DNA of 64,000 nt. Source: Deltaproteobacteria bacterium IMCC39524 (GTDB lineage: Bacteria; Desulfobacterota; Desulfuromonadia; Desulfuromonadales; BM103). Each line of letters starts with the position of its first letter. Positions within the stretch are counted from its first letter, which is position 1. Below, one piece after another: positions 8,925 to 16,677 of the stretch. Below the pieces are notes generated by a model. It was not told where the DNA came from, did not search any database, and saw nothing but the letters and a program-made list of their open reading frames with translations. The stretch covers positions 1 through 64,000 of the forward strand of contig JARUHJ010000006.1 of the NCBI GenBank assembly GCA_029667085.1. Reading direction: 5' to 3'. Position numbers and translations under genes: made by a program.

Positions 8925-9727
8925 GGTAGCTCTCTTCTTTCGAAATTAACCACTGCAAGCAACAGAAGGATGCCAGTATAAACTAAAGTATACAACATGG
9001 TTAACGATAGCCCGGTGAGTGACACCGGCAGACCATAAACAGCATGCACGTGGAAATCGAAGGCAGCAAAGTTAGGCAGAAGATAATATGCACCTTTAAC
9101 AGCTGAGATCGCCATTAGAGACATACCGCTGCCAAATTCACCGGTTACGTACTCATAAACTTCTTGAGAGGCTGACCCACAGAAATAGATGACCAAGGTA
9201 CCAAAAAAAGGCAGGTAGAATGAAGTGCTAAGGGAAGATAACAGTAAAGAAAAGGCAGTCAGCAACATGTACTTGAAGAGGTCTCCACCTATCGTCAACA
9301 GAATATTCCCCCAGTGAATCGGAATATCTGACGGATAAGAAGATGAGGCCAGCTTAATGGCTACCGCACAGCCCATACCGAGCACCATGGTAGACAGTGT
9401 CAGGAAGAGGAGGATGCTACAGAACTTACTGACAAGAAAAGTTGCGCGACTGATCGGCAGAGTCAGTATCGAGTGGAGATAACGACGCTCGATATCGCGC
9501 CAGACTGAGGAAGCACCTAGCAACAGAGTGGTCACCAACAAGGTCCCGGAAATCACTGAGAGGGAAAGAGTTATCGAAAGCTCCTGAACTTGACGCATAG
9601 AGAAACTGCTCATGGAGGGAATCATAAGGATCATAAAAACAGAAACGCCTAAGACACCGTACAGTACGCGGTCTCTCAGAATACCCTGCAAATGGCATTT
9701 GGTAAGGATTATGAATTGGTCAAACAT
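8921..9727 (-). CDS. ABC-2 type transporter permease
   Basis: A 268-residue membrane protein with six predicted hydrophobic segments. The N-terminal LTKCHLQGILRDRVLYGVLG and the later WRDIERRYLHSILTLPISRATFLVSK are typical of ABC-2 permeases of the NatB/CcmB-like kind, where the membrane and ATPase subunits are separate. It is the first gene of the seven-gene overlapping operon running down to 2769. A hairpin (9745-9775) separates it from pilA-C, so it may be expressed at lower level by read-through from the pilA promoter or from its own start. Confidence 0.85.
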   Translation of the reverse strand: MFDQFIILTKCHLQGILRDRVLYGVLGVSVFMILMIPSMSSFSMRQVQELSITLSLSVISGTLLVTTLLLGASSVWRDIERRYLHSILTLPISRATFLVSKFCSILLFLTLSTMVLGMGCAVAIKLASSSYPSDIPIHWGNILLTIGGDLFKYMLLTAFSLLLSSLSTSFYLPFFGTLVIYFCGSASQEVYEYVTGEFGSGMSLMAISAVKGAYYLLPNFAAFDFHVHAVYGLPVSLTGLSLTMLYTLVYTGILLLLAVVNFERRELP

Positions 9728-9744
9728 AGGTGGATGCTAAAGGA

Positions 9745-9775
9745 AAAGCCGACGGGAGTCAATCCCGCCGGCTTT
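9745..9775 (-). terminator. Intrinsic terminator or attenuator after pilA-C
   Basis: Arms AAAGCCGACGGGA (9745-9757) and TCCCGCCGGCTTT (9763-9775) pair with one mismatch around a 5-base loop. On the minus strand the stem is followed by CTTTTCC, a short T-run, so termination is probably partial. It would let a strong pilA promoter feed the downstream ABC/glycan operon at reduced level. Confidence 0.65.
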
Positions 9776-9800
9776 CAGTATTAAGTGAAAGGATGTCAGC

Positions 9801-10184
9801 TTACATCGAAGTCCAGGCATCACCGAACGCGCCGTTGTCAGCCGAAGACAATGACCACGCACCGGCAGCGGCCTGATCGCCGATATCTTGGAAGAAGATT
9901 GCTGTGGAGTTGTGGGCCGTGCCATAAGACTTACTGCCGCTCATATGATATGTCGCTGCAGAAAAACCACCGACTAAGTATGCAGACCTAAAGCTGACGC
10001 CCTTAGACATTTTACCAAGCAACACGCCATTGGTACGAGCAGCGTCAGCAGCATCAACACCACCGTAAATTTGCATGCCGTCAGTTGTCGTCACAGTGTT
10101 CGAAGCAAGAGCTGCTCCGTCGGCAAAGGCGTAGCCACTAACAGCAAGTATCATCACCATGGTAAGAAAAACTATCTTTTTCAT
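9801..10184 (-). CDS. PilA C-terminal partner protein (Geobacter PilA-C / GSU1497-like)
   Basis: The 127-residue secreted protein has a cleavable signal peptide (MKKIVFLTMVMILAVSGYAFA, cut before DGAALAS). The mature part has the pattern typical of the protein encoded next to the short pilin in Geobacter: IYGGVDAADAARTNGVLLGK, MSKGVSF, KSYGTAHNSTAIFF. In Geobacter the short pilin and this C-terminal partner correspond to the two halves of a full-size pilin and form a heterodimer in the assembled filament (known from structural work). It begins 30 bases after the pilA stop, so both are one transcript, with a terminator-like hairpin following. Confidence 0.88.
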   Translation of the reverse strand: MKKIVFLTMVMILAVSGYAFADGAALASNTVTTTDGMQIYGGVDAADAARTNGVLLGKMSKGVSFRSAYLVGGFSAATYHMSGSKSYGTAHNSTAIFFQDIGDQAAAGAWSLSSADNGAFGDAWTSM

Positions 10185-10214
10185 TTATTCATCCTCCGTT
10201 TTTAGTTAGATTAA

Positions 10215-10442
10215 TTAGCGCTGATTGAGAGCTGCCGGGTATCTCTGGGTCTCGGCCATGTAAGCCTCAAAGCCTGTCTTGATGTTCTTCAGGTCGCTGT
10301 TGGCCGCGCTATTGTAAGCCTTCTGGCGATAAGCAGAAAACTGAGGGATAGCGATAGCAGCGAGGATACCAATGATCGCAACAACGATCAGCAACTCGAT
10401 CAGGGTAAAACCCTTTTGGGACTTGCGAAACTTCTTAAGCAT
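10215..10442 (-). CDS. pilA: Short type IVa pilin, PilA-N (Geobacter type)
   Basis: The 75-residue prepilin has an 11-residue leader ending in KSQKG, then the N-methylated Phe and FTLIELLIVVAIIGILAAIA with Glu5. The mature 64 residues stop soon after the helix, as in Geobacter; the globular half is encoded separately by the next gene. I chose the ATG at 10442 because GGAGA lies 8 bases upstream. In-frame ATGs at 10478, 10472 and 10469 would add up to 12 residues (MDMMSTFERRKI). Aromatics of the mature chain are F1, F24, Y27, Y32, F47, Y50 and Y57. Export is by PilB/PilC; transcription is from the sigma-54 promoter at 10519-10534. Confidence 0.95.
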   Translation of the reverse strand: MLKKFRKSQKGFTLIELLIVVAIIGILAAIAIPQFSAYRQKAYNSAANSDLKNIKTGFEAYMAETQRYPAALNQR

Positions 10443-10462
10443 AATCTTTCTCCTTTCGAATG

Positions 10463-10477
10463 TGGACATCATGTCCA
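10463..10477 (-). promoter_or_regulatory. Perfect palindrome in the pilA leader
   Basis: TGGACAT-C-ATGTCCA is a perfect 7-1-7 inverted repeat 21 bases upstream of the pilA ATG, between the predicted sigma-54 start (~10508) and the ribosome binding site. It covers two of the in-frame upstream ATG codons (10472, 10469). It could be an mRNA hairpin that controls start choice, or an operator. Confidence 0.4.
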
Positions 10478-10518
10478 TGTATATTTTTACGATTTTCTAC
10501 CGTTCGCGAAGTTAATAA

Positions 10519-10534
10519 AGCAATCACTGTGCCA
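10519..10534 (-). promoter_or_regulatory. Sigma-54 (RpoN) promoter of pilA
   Basis: On the minus strand the sequence reads TGGCAC-AGTGA-TTGCT, a complete match to the -24/-12 consensus with correct 5-base spacing. The transcription start would be near 10508, leaving a ~65-base leader before pilA. The adjacent pilR encodes the matching enhancer-binding activator, and pilA transcription by PilR/RpoN is established in Geobacter and Pseudomonas. Confidence 0.9.
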
Positions 10535-10650
10535 ATAAGCTTAACCACAGTAAAACAAAAAAGGAAAGCCCTCAACGCCAGAAAATAAAGCAATCGGAGG
10601 GGATGAACGAGTGCTGGTGGGGGCTCCGTTTTGCCTACAAGGGACAGGGA

Positions 10651-10689
10651 GTGACACCCTAAGTGACAAATTTGGTCACGCCGTGTCAC
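10651..10689 (-). promoter_or_regulatory. Probable PilR upstream activating sites
   Basis: Two nested inverted repeats lie 120-155 bases upstream of the sigma-54 promoter: GTGACAC (10651-10657) with GTGTCAC (10683-10689), and inside them GTGAC (10663-10667) with GTCAC (10675-10679). TGTC cores resemble the (C/G)TGTC elements bound by Pseudomonas PilR, and another TGTC lies just outside at 10643-10646. The outer arm overlaps the pilR stop codon. Distance and symmetry fit an enhancer for an NtrC-type protein. Confidence 0.6.
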
Positions 10690-12080
10690 TCTTCTGAGTC
10701 ATCGTCACCTAAGCCATACTTGGTGAGCCGATAACGGATTGAGCGAAAGGTGATCCCTAAAAGCCCCGCAGCTCCCTTTCGCACACCATCGGTCTTGAGA
10801 AGGGCCTTAACCAGGATCTCTTTCTCAATTTCACCGAGGTAAGCGTCCAGATCCATGCCAGCATCAGGGATATCGGTCAGGGGTGTCACAGATGAGGACA
10901 TCCCGGTCACTAGGTTTGGCGGAAGACAGTCGAGGGTTATCTCATTCTCTCTACCCAAGACTGTAGCACGTTCAATAACATTCTCCAGTTCCCGTACGTT
11001 GCCCGGCCAATGATAGTCGATCAAACGGCGCATGGCATCCTCGGCCACCTTGACTCCTGCCTCTCCGGTAAATCTCTCCCAGAAAAAATCAATCATGACC
11101 GGAATATCTTCGCGCCTTTGTCGCAACGGTGGCAAATCGACACGAATAACGTTGAAGCGATAGTAAAGATCCTCACGAAAAGAGCCTTCGCTAACAGCGT
11201 CCTCAAGGTGACGATTGGTCGCTGCCAGAACACGTACGTCTGTTTTGATATCTTTTGTTCCACCCACCCGACGGAACTCATTCTCCTGCAGAATACGCAA
11301 TAGTTTAACCTGCATCATTGCAGGCAACTCGCCAATTTCGTCAAGAAAGATTGTCCCGCCAGCGGCGGTTTCGAATAAACCCTGCTTCTGTTTTATCGCT
11401 CCTGTAAAGGAGCCTTTTTCGTGTCCGAAGAGTTCACTTTCCAGAAGATTCTCAGGGATAGCGCCACAGTTAATCGGCACAAAAGGACCTTCACGACGGT
11501 CGCTGTTGTAATGAATCGCTCTTGCAATCAGTTCTTTTCCAGTACCAGATTCACCGGTCACCAGGACCTTAACAGGACTGGCTGCGACTTTTTTGACCAT
11601 TGTGAAGACACCCTGCATCGCCTTCGATTTGCCAACCAGCCCTTCAAAAGAGAAACGTCGTCCCAACTCCTCTTTCAGTGCCAGATTTTCCTGGCGCAGC
11701 TCACGACGTTCAAGGGCGTTTTTAACAATAAGGCGGATCTCTTCATTCTTGAAGGGTTTGGTTATGTAATCATAAGCTCCCTGCTTCATGGCCTCCACGG
11801 CTTCATCCGTCGTTGAAAAAGCCGTCACCATCAAAACAACTGTTTCTGGTGTGCGCTCCTTGATGTGGGCGAGCAATTCCAGGCCTGTCATACGCGGCAT
11901 TTGAATGTCCGATATAACCAGATCGTAGCTGTGGTCACGCAGATGAGCAACAGCCTGTGAACCATCCACGGCGGTATCGACGTGATAACCTTCGCGATGA
12001 AGCATAATACTTAAAAAATCACGCATACTTTCTTCGTCGTCGACGATCAGGATGCGATATTTATTTTGTTTTGCGCTCAT
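10686..12080 (-). CDS. pilR: Sigma-54-dependent response regulator PilR
   Basis: The 464-residue NtrC-family protein has a receiver domain (ILIVDDEESMRDFL; phospho-acceptor Asp in DLVISDIQMP; Lys in YITKPF). A sigma-54 AAA+ domain follows, with Walker A GESGTGKE, the GAFTGA loop (GSFTGAIKQ here) and the arginine-finger region. The C-terminus is a Fis-type helix-turn-helix (VRKGAAGLLGITFRSIRYRLTKYG). The GAFTGA loop reads GSFTGA, a common natural variant. PilR activates pilA from the promoter immediately downstream. Its cognate kinase PilS is encoded 231 bases upstream. Confidence 0.95.
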   Translation of the reverse strand: MSAKQNKYRILIVDDEESMRDFLSIMLHREGYHVDTAVDGSQAVAHLRDHSYDLVISDIQMPRMTGLELLAHIKERTPETVVLMVTAFSTTDEAVEAMKQGAYDYITKPFKNEEIRLIVKNALERRELRQENLALKEELGRRFSFEGLVGKSKAMQGVFTMVKKVAASPVKVLVTGESGTGKELIARAIHYNSDRREGPFVPINCGAIPENLLESELFGHEKGSFTGAIKQKQGLFETAAGGTIFLDEIGELPAMMQVKLLRILQENEFRRVGGTKDIKTDVRVLAATNRHLEDAVSEGSFREDLYYRFNVIRVDLPPLRQRREDIPVMIDFFWERFTGEAGVKVAEDAMRRLIDYHWPGNVRELENVIERATVLGRENEITLDCLPPNLVTGMSSSVTPLTDIPDAGMDLDAYLGEIEKEILVKALLKTDGVRKGAAGLLGITFRSIRYRLTKYGLGDDDSEE

Positions 12081-12145
12081 ATGTAAACAACTCCTTTGTA
12101 GTGGACAGGTGCAAACTCAAGCTTAAACAATTAACACACTTAATT

Positions 12146-12230
12146 TACAGGGATGAAGGGGATAAATGGGATAGGTAAGACCAAAAGCTTTCGATATTGT
12201 TCTATCCTATTCAACCCCTTTATCCCTGTT
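12146..12230. repeat. Inverted repeat of GGGATAA-type units between pilS and pilR
   Basis: The left arm (12146-12175) and the reverse complement of the right arm (12202-12230) both read close to ACAGGGAT(A/G)AAGGGG followed by a GGGATAGG-like or AATAGGAT unit. Within each arm a GGGATAA-like unit is repeated. A transcript would fold into a stem of about 25 bp. The motif resembles short dispersed repeats seen in Geobacter-type genomes. It occupies most of the 231-base gap between pilS and pilR and could reduce read-through or stabilise the pilS end. Confidence 0.55.
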
Positions 12231-12311
12231 AAACATAAAAAGCCTGTTTAGGATATTGATCAAAGCGATTCGTCCCTTAGCACATCCTACATATTCTGCA
12301 AACTCCAGCCT

Positions 12312-14000
12312 CTAGCCCCGAGTCTCCAATCCCCCTTTTTCAACGATAGGAGAAGAAGCCATTCGACATTGTTCAGGAAGCTCTACAATAAACCTCGCAC
12401 CACCGAGATTTCCGGGCTCTACGTAAATCCGCCCCCGGTGCGCTTCAACATTTGCGTAAACGTTTGCCAAGCCAAGACCTGTCCCCTTATCTTTCGTCGT
12501 GAAAAAGGGCTCAAACAACCTGTCCCGATCAACATTGGCAATACCTGCACCGGTATCCTCAATGACGATTTCACCTTGTGCTGCATTAACTTCAATCCGT
12601 ACCCTGCCCTCAGGCCTGGCAGCATCACCGGCATTGATAAGAAGGTCCCAAAAAACCTGATGCATCTTCTGGGGGTCAACATTCATCTGAATCGGCCCCT
12701 GATAGTCTTTTTCAATGGCTATACCCTGGAATTGACCACTTGCATTAATTAATGCAATCAATTCATCAAGCAACGCCGATATATCAATCAACTCCAGCTG
12801 CAAAGCCGATGGTCTGGCAAAGTTGAGAAAATCGCTGAGCAACGAGCTTAAACGATCGGCCTCCTTGACAACAATGTTCATCAAGAGGCGATCCTCCTCA
12901 CTGACTTTTTCATCTTCGAGAAGCAACTGCACCGAACCACTGATCGATGCCAGGGGATTGCGAATTTCGTGTGCCAGCCCCGACGCCAGGCGACCAACAG
13001 CTGCCAGACGGTCGGAGCGTTTAAGTTGTTCTTCAAGAGCCTTGTATTCCGTTAAATCCTGGAAAGCAATCAAAAGGCCCAAAAAGTAATCATTTTTATC
13101 AACAACCCGACTGGCTGAATACCCCAAGGTCAAAACTTCTTTTTCGTTTTTGAAGTAATCAGTCTCTCCACGCTCAACATCAACCATGCCAACAGGGTCA
13201 AAGGGGCCAAACTCCGGAAGGATCTCCTCGATTGGGCGGTTATAAACTTCTTCCAAACTATAACCGGTGATTTTGCTTGCCGCGCTGTTGAAAGAGCGAA
13301 TGCGTCCGGCAGCATTTACAACCATCAAACCGCTATTGATATTAGTCAAAATCGCCTGATTCAAGCGTTCGAGTTCGCCGTAATCAATCTCCCGTTTTTC
13401 TCGTGCCTCTTCGCTGCGACGTAACCGCTCTGCCAAAGCGCCACTCAATAAGGCCGTCAAGAAAAATGCACCTACATGCAAGAAAACGGCATAAAAAACA
13501 TCGTAATGTTGAAGGTCTTTAGAATCTAGAGTTCCCGTAACGACCGGCAGGTAGCCATAGTATTGGAGGTCAAGCAAGCTGCCGTAAAGAATAGAAGAAG
13601 CGGAAGCGACCAACAACAACTGAGGTCTGGGGCAGAAAATACTCGAGGCAATGATAACCAGGATAAAAAGGAAAGAGTAGAGGCTTTCGACGCCACCGGT
13701 CAGGTAAAGAATTAAAACGACAAAAAGGAGATCCCAACTGAGTTGAGCATTAATAAAGTTCCGATAGTGTTTTAATCGTAACAGTATAAAGCCCGACGCA
13801 ATCGTCTGCAGGACAGCAAAGAGAGTAAGGTACGTTAGATAACGTGCAGCAGAAGAAGAGGCCCATGAGCCTTGCTGCAACTGATAAAATATTGTACCAC
13901 CAAGGAAAAGGCAGACAACAGCCAAACGAACGGCAAGATACCACGACAGAAATCTGCGTGGCACGCTATGAACGTCAATTTGTACAGGCGTTGCCGCCAT
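12312..14000 (-). CDS. pilS: Sensor histidine kinase PilS
   Basis: The 562-residue kinase has six N-terminal membrane segments (about residues 20-185), matching the PilS family in which the membrane domain senses PilA in the inner membrane. A coiled linker is followed by a PAS domain (ILTNINSGLMVVNAAGRIRS, about 215-320). The HisKA domain has the phospho-His in GLAHEIRNPLASI (about 352) and the catalytic domain has N, G1 and G2 boxes (LLINAGDAARPEG, VIEDTGAGI, GTGLGL). It pairs with PilR, encoded next on the strand, to control pilA. Its start lies 78 bases after the pilC stop, so it is probably in the pilBTC transcript. Confidence 0.93.
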   Translation of the reverse strand: MAATPVQIDVHSVPRRFLSWYLAVRLAVVCLFLGGTIFYQLQQGSWASSSAARYLTYLTLFAVLQTIASGFILLRLKHYRNFINAQLSWDLLFVVLILYLTGGVESLYSFLFILVIIASSIFCPRPQLLLVASASSILYGSLLDLQYYGYLPVVTGTLDSKDLQHYDVFYAVFLHVGAFFLTALLSGALAERLRRSEEAREKREIDYGELERLNQAILTNINSGLMVVNAAGRIRSFNSAASKITGYSLEEVYNRPIEEILPEFGPFDPVGMVDVERGETDYFKNEKEVLTLGYSASRVVDKNDYFLGLLIAFQDLTEYKALEEQLKRSDRLAAVGRLASGLAHEIRNPLASISGSVQLLLEDEKVSEEDRLLMNIVVKEADRLSSLLSDFLNFARPSALQLELIDISALLDELIALINASGQFQGIAIEKDYQGPIQMNVDPQKMHQVFWDLLINAGDAARPEGRVRIEVNAAQGEIVIEDTGAGIANVDRDRLFEPFFTTKDKGTGLGLANVYANVEAHRGRIYVEPGNLGGARFIVELPEQCRMASSPIVEKGGLETRG

Positions 14001-14077
14001 AGGAAGATACCTGTCCCCGGGACAAATGGCGGAGAGGGACTGTTATTCTGTTAATCTGGCAATGGCTCTGGAATGTT

Positions 14078-15292
14078 TTATCCAACCGCACCGGCCATTT
14101 GGAAGATAGGCAAGTACATGGCGATAACCAGACCTCCAACCGTGGTACCGAGGAAAAGCATCAGCAACGGTTCCATCATCGCCGTGAGGTTACCTACGGC
14201 ATCATCAACCTCATCGTCATAGAAGTCTGCGATTTTATTAAGCATGGTATCAATAGAGCCGGACTGCTCACCAATAGCAATCATCTGGCAAACCATCGCA
14301 GGAAAAACGCCTGATTGTTCTAATGGTTCAGCAATTGTTTTACCTTCACTAATACTCTTAGCCACTTTGTAAATTGCATTCTCGACGATCTTGTTACCTG
14401 CCGTTTTGGCGACAATATCCAGACCGTCTAGAATCGGCACACCACTGGAGATCATGGTGCCTAGGGTTCTAGTGAATTTGGCTACGGCAACCTTACGAAT
14501 CAGCATGCCCATAACAGGCAACTTAAGGAAAAAGGCGTCCATAAATAGCTGGCCTTTAGGCGTCTTGTAAATACGCTTTAAAATCCAAAGGGTTCCATAA
14601 CAACCACCAACAATCACAAAAATATAGCTCTGGATAAAGGCACTCATGGCAATAACAATGCGGGTCGGTAACGGTAATTGCTGGCCAAAGGACTCAAACA
14701 TAGATTGAAACTGGGGGATAACAAAAACCAGAATAACAGCAATGACAATAACAGCTATACCGATAATCGTTGCCGGATATGTCATTGCGCTCTTGACCTG
14801 TTTTTTCAGCTTCATAGCCTTTTCGATGTAAGCCGCAAGGCGATTTAGGATGGTATCGAGAATACCGCCAATCTCACCAGCAGCAACCAAGTTGACATAG
14901 AGAGTATCAAAGGCATTGGGATGTTTTTTTAAGGCATCGGCAAAAGTTGAACCGGCCTCTACATCTTCTTTGACCTGAGTAAGATTTGCTTTAAAGGTTT
15001 TATTCTCCTGCTGTTTACTCAGGATATCGAGACACTGCACAAGCGGCAGACCCGCATCGATCATGGTGGCGAACTGACGGGTAAATACGACGATATCTTT
15101 GGTGGTAACCTTCGGCTCAAATCCGGGGATTTTGATCTCCATATCAAAACCCTTACCAGCCTCCTTGATATCCCCGGGAGAGATCCCCTGACGACGAAGT
15201 TGAGCCTGAACAGCCTCAGCATTAGGGGCATCCATCTGCCCTTTCATGGACTGACCGGACTTTGTCGTGCCTTCCCATTTAAATTTACCCAT
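14078..15292 (-). CDS. pilC: Type IV pilus inner-membrane platform protein PilC
   Basis: A GspF-family protein of 404 residues with two T2SSF domains (about 65-190 and 270-395), each having the conserved FTRQFATMIDAGLPLVQCL or FTRTLGTMISSGVPILDGL opening and hydrophobic segments after it. The N-terminal part (KFKWEGTTKSGQSMKGQMDA) binds the ATPases. The ATG at 15292 has GAGG six bases upstream; an in-frame TTG two codons earlier is less likely. PilC couples PilB and PilT rotation to pilin insertion and removal. The gene lies between pilT and pilS. Confidence 0.95.
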   Translation of the reverse strand: MGKFKWEGTTKSGQSMKGQMDAPNAEAVQAQLRRQGISPGDIKEAGKGFDMEIKIPGFEPKVTTKDIVVFTRQFATMIDAGLPLVQCLDILSKQQENKTFKANLTQVKEDVEAGSTFADALKKHPNAFDTLYVNLVAAGEIGGILDTILNRLAAYIEKAMKLKKQVKSAMTYPATIIGIAVIVIAVILVFVIPQFQSMFESFGQQLPLPTRIVIAMSAFIQSYIFVIVGGCYGTLWILKRIYKTPKGQLFMDAFFLKLPVMGMLIRKVAVAKFTRTLGTMISSGVPILDGLDIVAKTAGNKIVENAIYKVAKSISEGKTIAEPLEQSGVFPAMVCQMIAIGEQSGSIDTMLNKIADFYDDEVDDAVGNLTAMMEPLLMLFLGTTVGGLVIAMYLPIFQMAGAVG

Positions 15293-15395
15293 GATCAACC
15301 TCGTCAGTTATTAAACCGTTATAAAATCACAAATTATTGAATTTACTTTGTCCGCCTTAAAACAGCCCCCAACCCCCAGCATCCAGCCCCTGCTC

Positions 15396-16514
15396 CTACC
15401 TTTTCGCACCAGTACCGGATTGAACTCCTCGCTTGAGAGCCGCATTAGGATTGGCCATCATCTCTTTGAGTTCCTCAATATCCGATGAGCGGGACAGAGC
15501 ATCATCCATGGTAATCTTTTTCGTATGGTACAAAGAGAAGAGGCTCTGGTTCATCGTTTGCATGCCGTACTTTTCCTGGCCCATCTGCATCTGAGAATAA
15601 AGTTGGTGAACCTTGTCATCACGGATCAGGGCACGAATTGCTGTATTCGGCACCATGATTTCGAGAGCCAGCGCCCGCCCCTTGCCATCCATACGTGGCA
15701 GCAAGGTTTGCGAGAGGACACCTTCCAGAACGAACGAGAGTTGGGTTCGCACCTGCTGCTGCTGATTCGTGGGGAAAACATCAACGATACGATTGATCGT
15801 CTGCACCGCACCGTTGGTATGCAGCGTGGCAAAACAAAGGTGACCGGTCTCTGCGATTGTCAGTGCAGCTTCGATCGTTTCCAGATCACGTAACTCGCCA
15901 AGCAGGACTATGTCCGGATCCTGACGAAGAATGTACTTCAGGGCATTTTTGAAGGAATGGGTATCTGAACCAACTTCCCGTTGATTGACGACACACTTTT
16001 TGTGCGGATGCAGGTATTCAATCGGGTCTTCAATCGTGACGATATGATCTTCACGTTCTGAGTTGATCCTGTCAATCATCGAAGCCAGAGTGGTGGACTT
16101 ACCTGACCCGGTTGGGCCTGTCACAAGAACGAGACCGTTCGACTTATTGGAAATAGTCCTGATAACCGGCGGCAGGCCAAGTTCCTCAAAGGAAAGGAAC
16201 TTGTAAGGGATCAGGCGAAAAACGCCAGCGAGAGCACCACGCTGGACGAAGACATTGCCACGGAAACGGGCCAGTCCCTTGACGCCGAAAGAGAAATCGA
16301 GTTCGTTGATCTCTTCAAATTTGCGTTTCTGGGTTTCGGTCAGGATGCTGTAACAGATGTTCTTGGTGTCAGATGGCAACAAGGAGCGCATCTTCATCGG
16401 TGTCATCTTGCCATTGACACGAATCTGCGGCGGCGTTCCAGTCGTGATATGGAGGTCAGAAGCGCCGAGCTCCACCATGTGCTTGAGCATTTGTTGAATC
16501 GAAAAATCTGACAT
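15396..16514 (-). CDS. pilT: Pilus retraction ATPase PilT
   Basis: The 372-residue hexameric ATPase has the N-terminal PAS-like domain (MSDFSIQQMLKHMVELGASD), Walker A GPTGSGKS at residues 133-140, the Asp box in DPDIVLLGELRDLETIEAAL, the His box GHLCFATLHTNGA, and the retraction-specific C-terminal motif AIRALIRDDKVHQLY (canonical AIRNLIRE). It powers pilin removal. The gap to pilB holds an array that can form a large hairpin. Up to four pilT paralogues are usual in Geobacter; this is the one in the pil cluster (PilT4 position). Confidence 0.94.
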   Translation of the reverse strand: MSDFSIQQMLKHMVELGASDLHITTGTPPQIRVNGKMTPMKMRSLLPSDTKNICYSILTETQKRKFEEINELDFSFGVKGLARFRGNVFVQRGALAGVFRLIPYKFLSFEELGLPPVIRTISNKSNGLVLVTGPTGSGKSTTLASMIDRINSEREDHIVTIEDPIEYLHPHKKCVVNQREVGSDTHSFKNALKYILRQDPDIVLLGELRDLETIEAALTIAETGHLCFATLHTNGAVQTINRIVDVFPTNQQQQVRTQLSFVLEGVLSQTLLPRMDGKGRALALEIMVPNTAIRALIRDDKVHQLYSQMQMGQEKYGMQTMNQSLFSLYHTKKITMDDALSRSSDIEELKEMMANPNAALKRGVQSGTGAKR

Positions 16515-16531
16515 AATTCACCTGGGACAGT

Positions 16532-16671
16532 GTGGCGCGTGGCGCGTGGCGCGTGGCGCGGACATTTTTAGGGATAATCCCCTTGTTTGATCTGTTCCGA
16601 CGAAGCCGTAATGAGCAGTTCTCTAAAAGCTTCGCAAGTTTTTTATACTCGCGCTACGCGCTACCCGCTAC
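16532..16671. repeat. Facing heptamer arrays in the pilB-pilT gap
   Basis: GTGGCGC is repeated four times without a break at 16532-16559. At 16651-16671 lie three heptamers of (G/C)CGCTAC, the opposite orientation of a near-identical unit (GTAGCGC). The two arrays can pair over about 21 bases using G-T wobbles, giving a long stem in either transcript with a loop of about 90 bases. The same GTGGCGC unit occurs three times at the start of the htrA gene (30906-30926). Confidence 0.75.
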
Positions 16672-16677
16672 CGGAGT

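Noticed and set aside
10435-10689. 84-residue frame between pilR and pilA
   Set aside because: It covers the sigma-54 promoter and enhancer region, and has no ribosome site or recognisable sequence.
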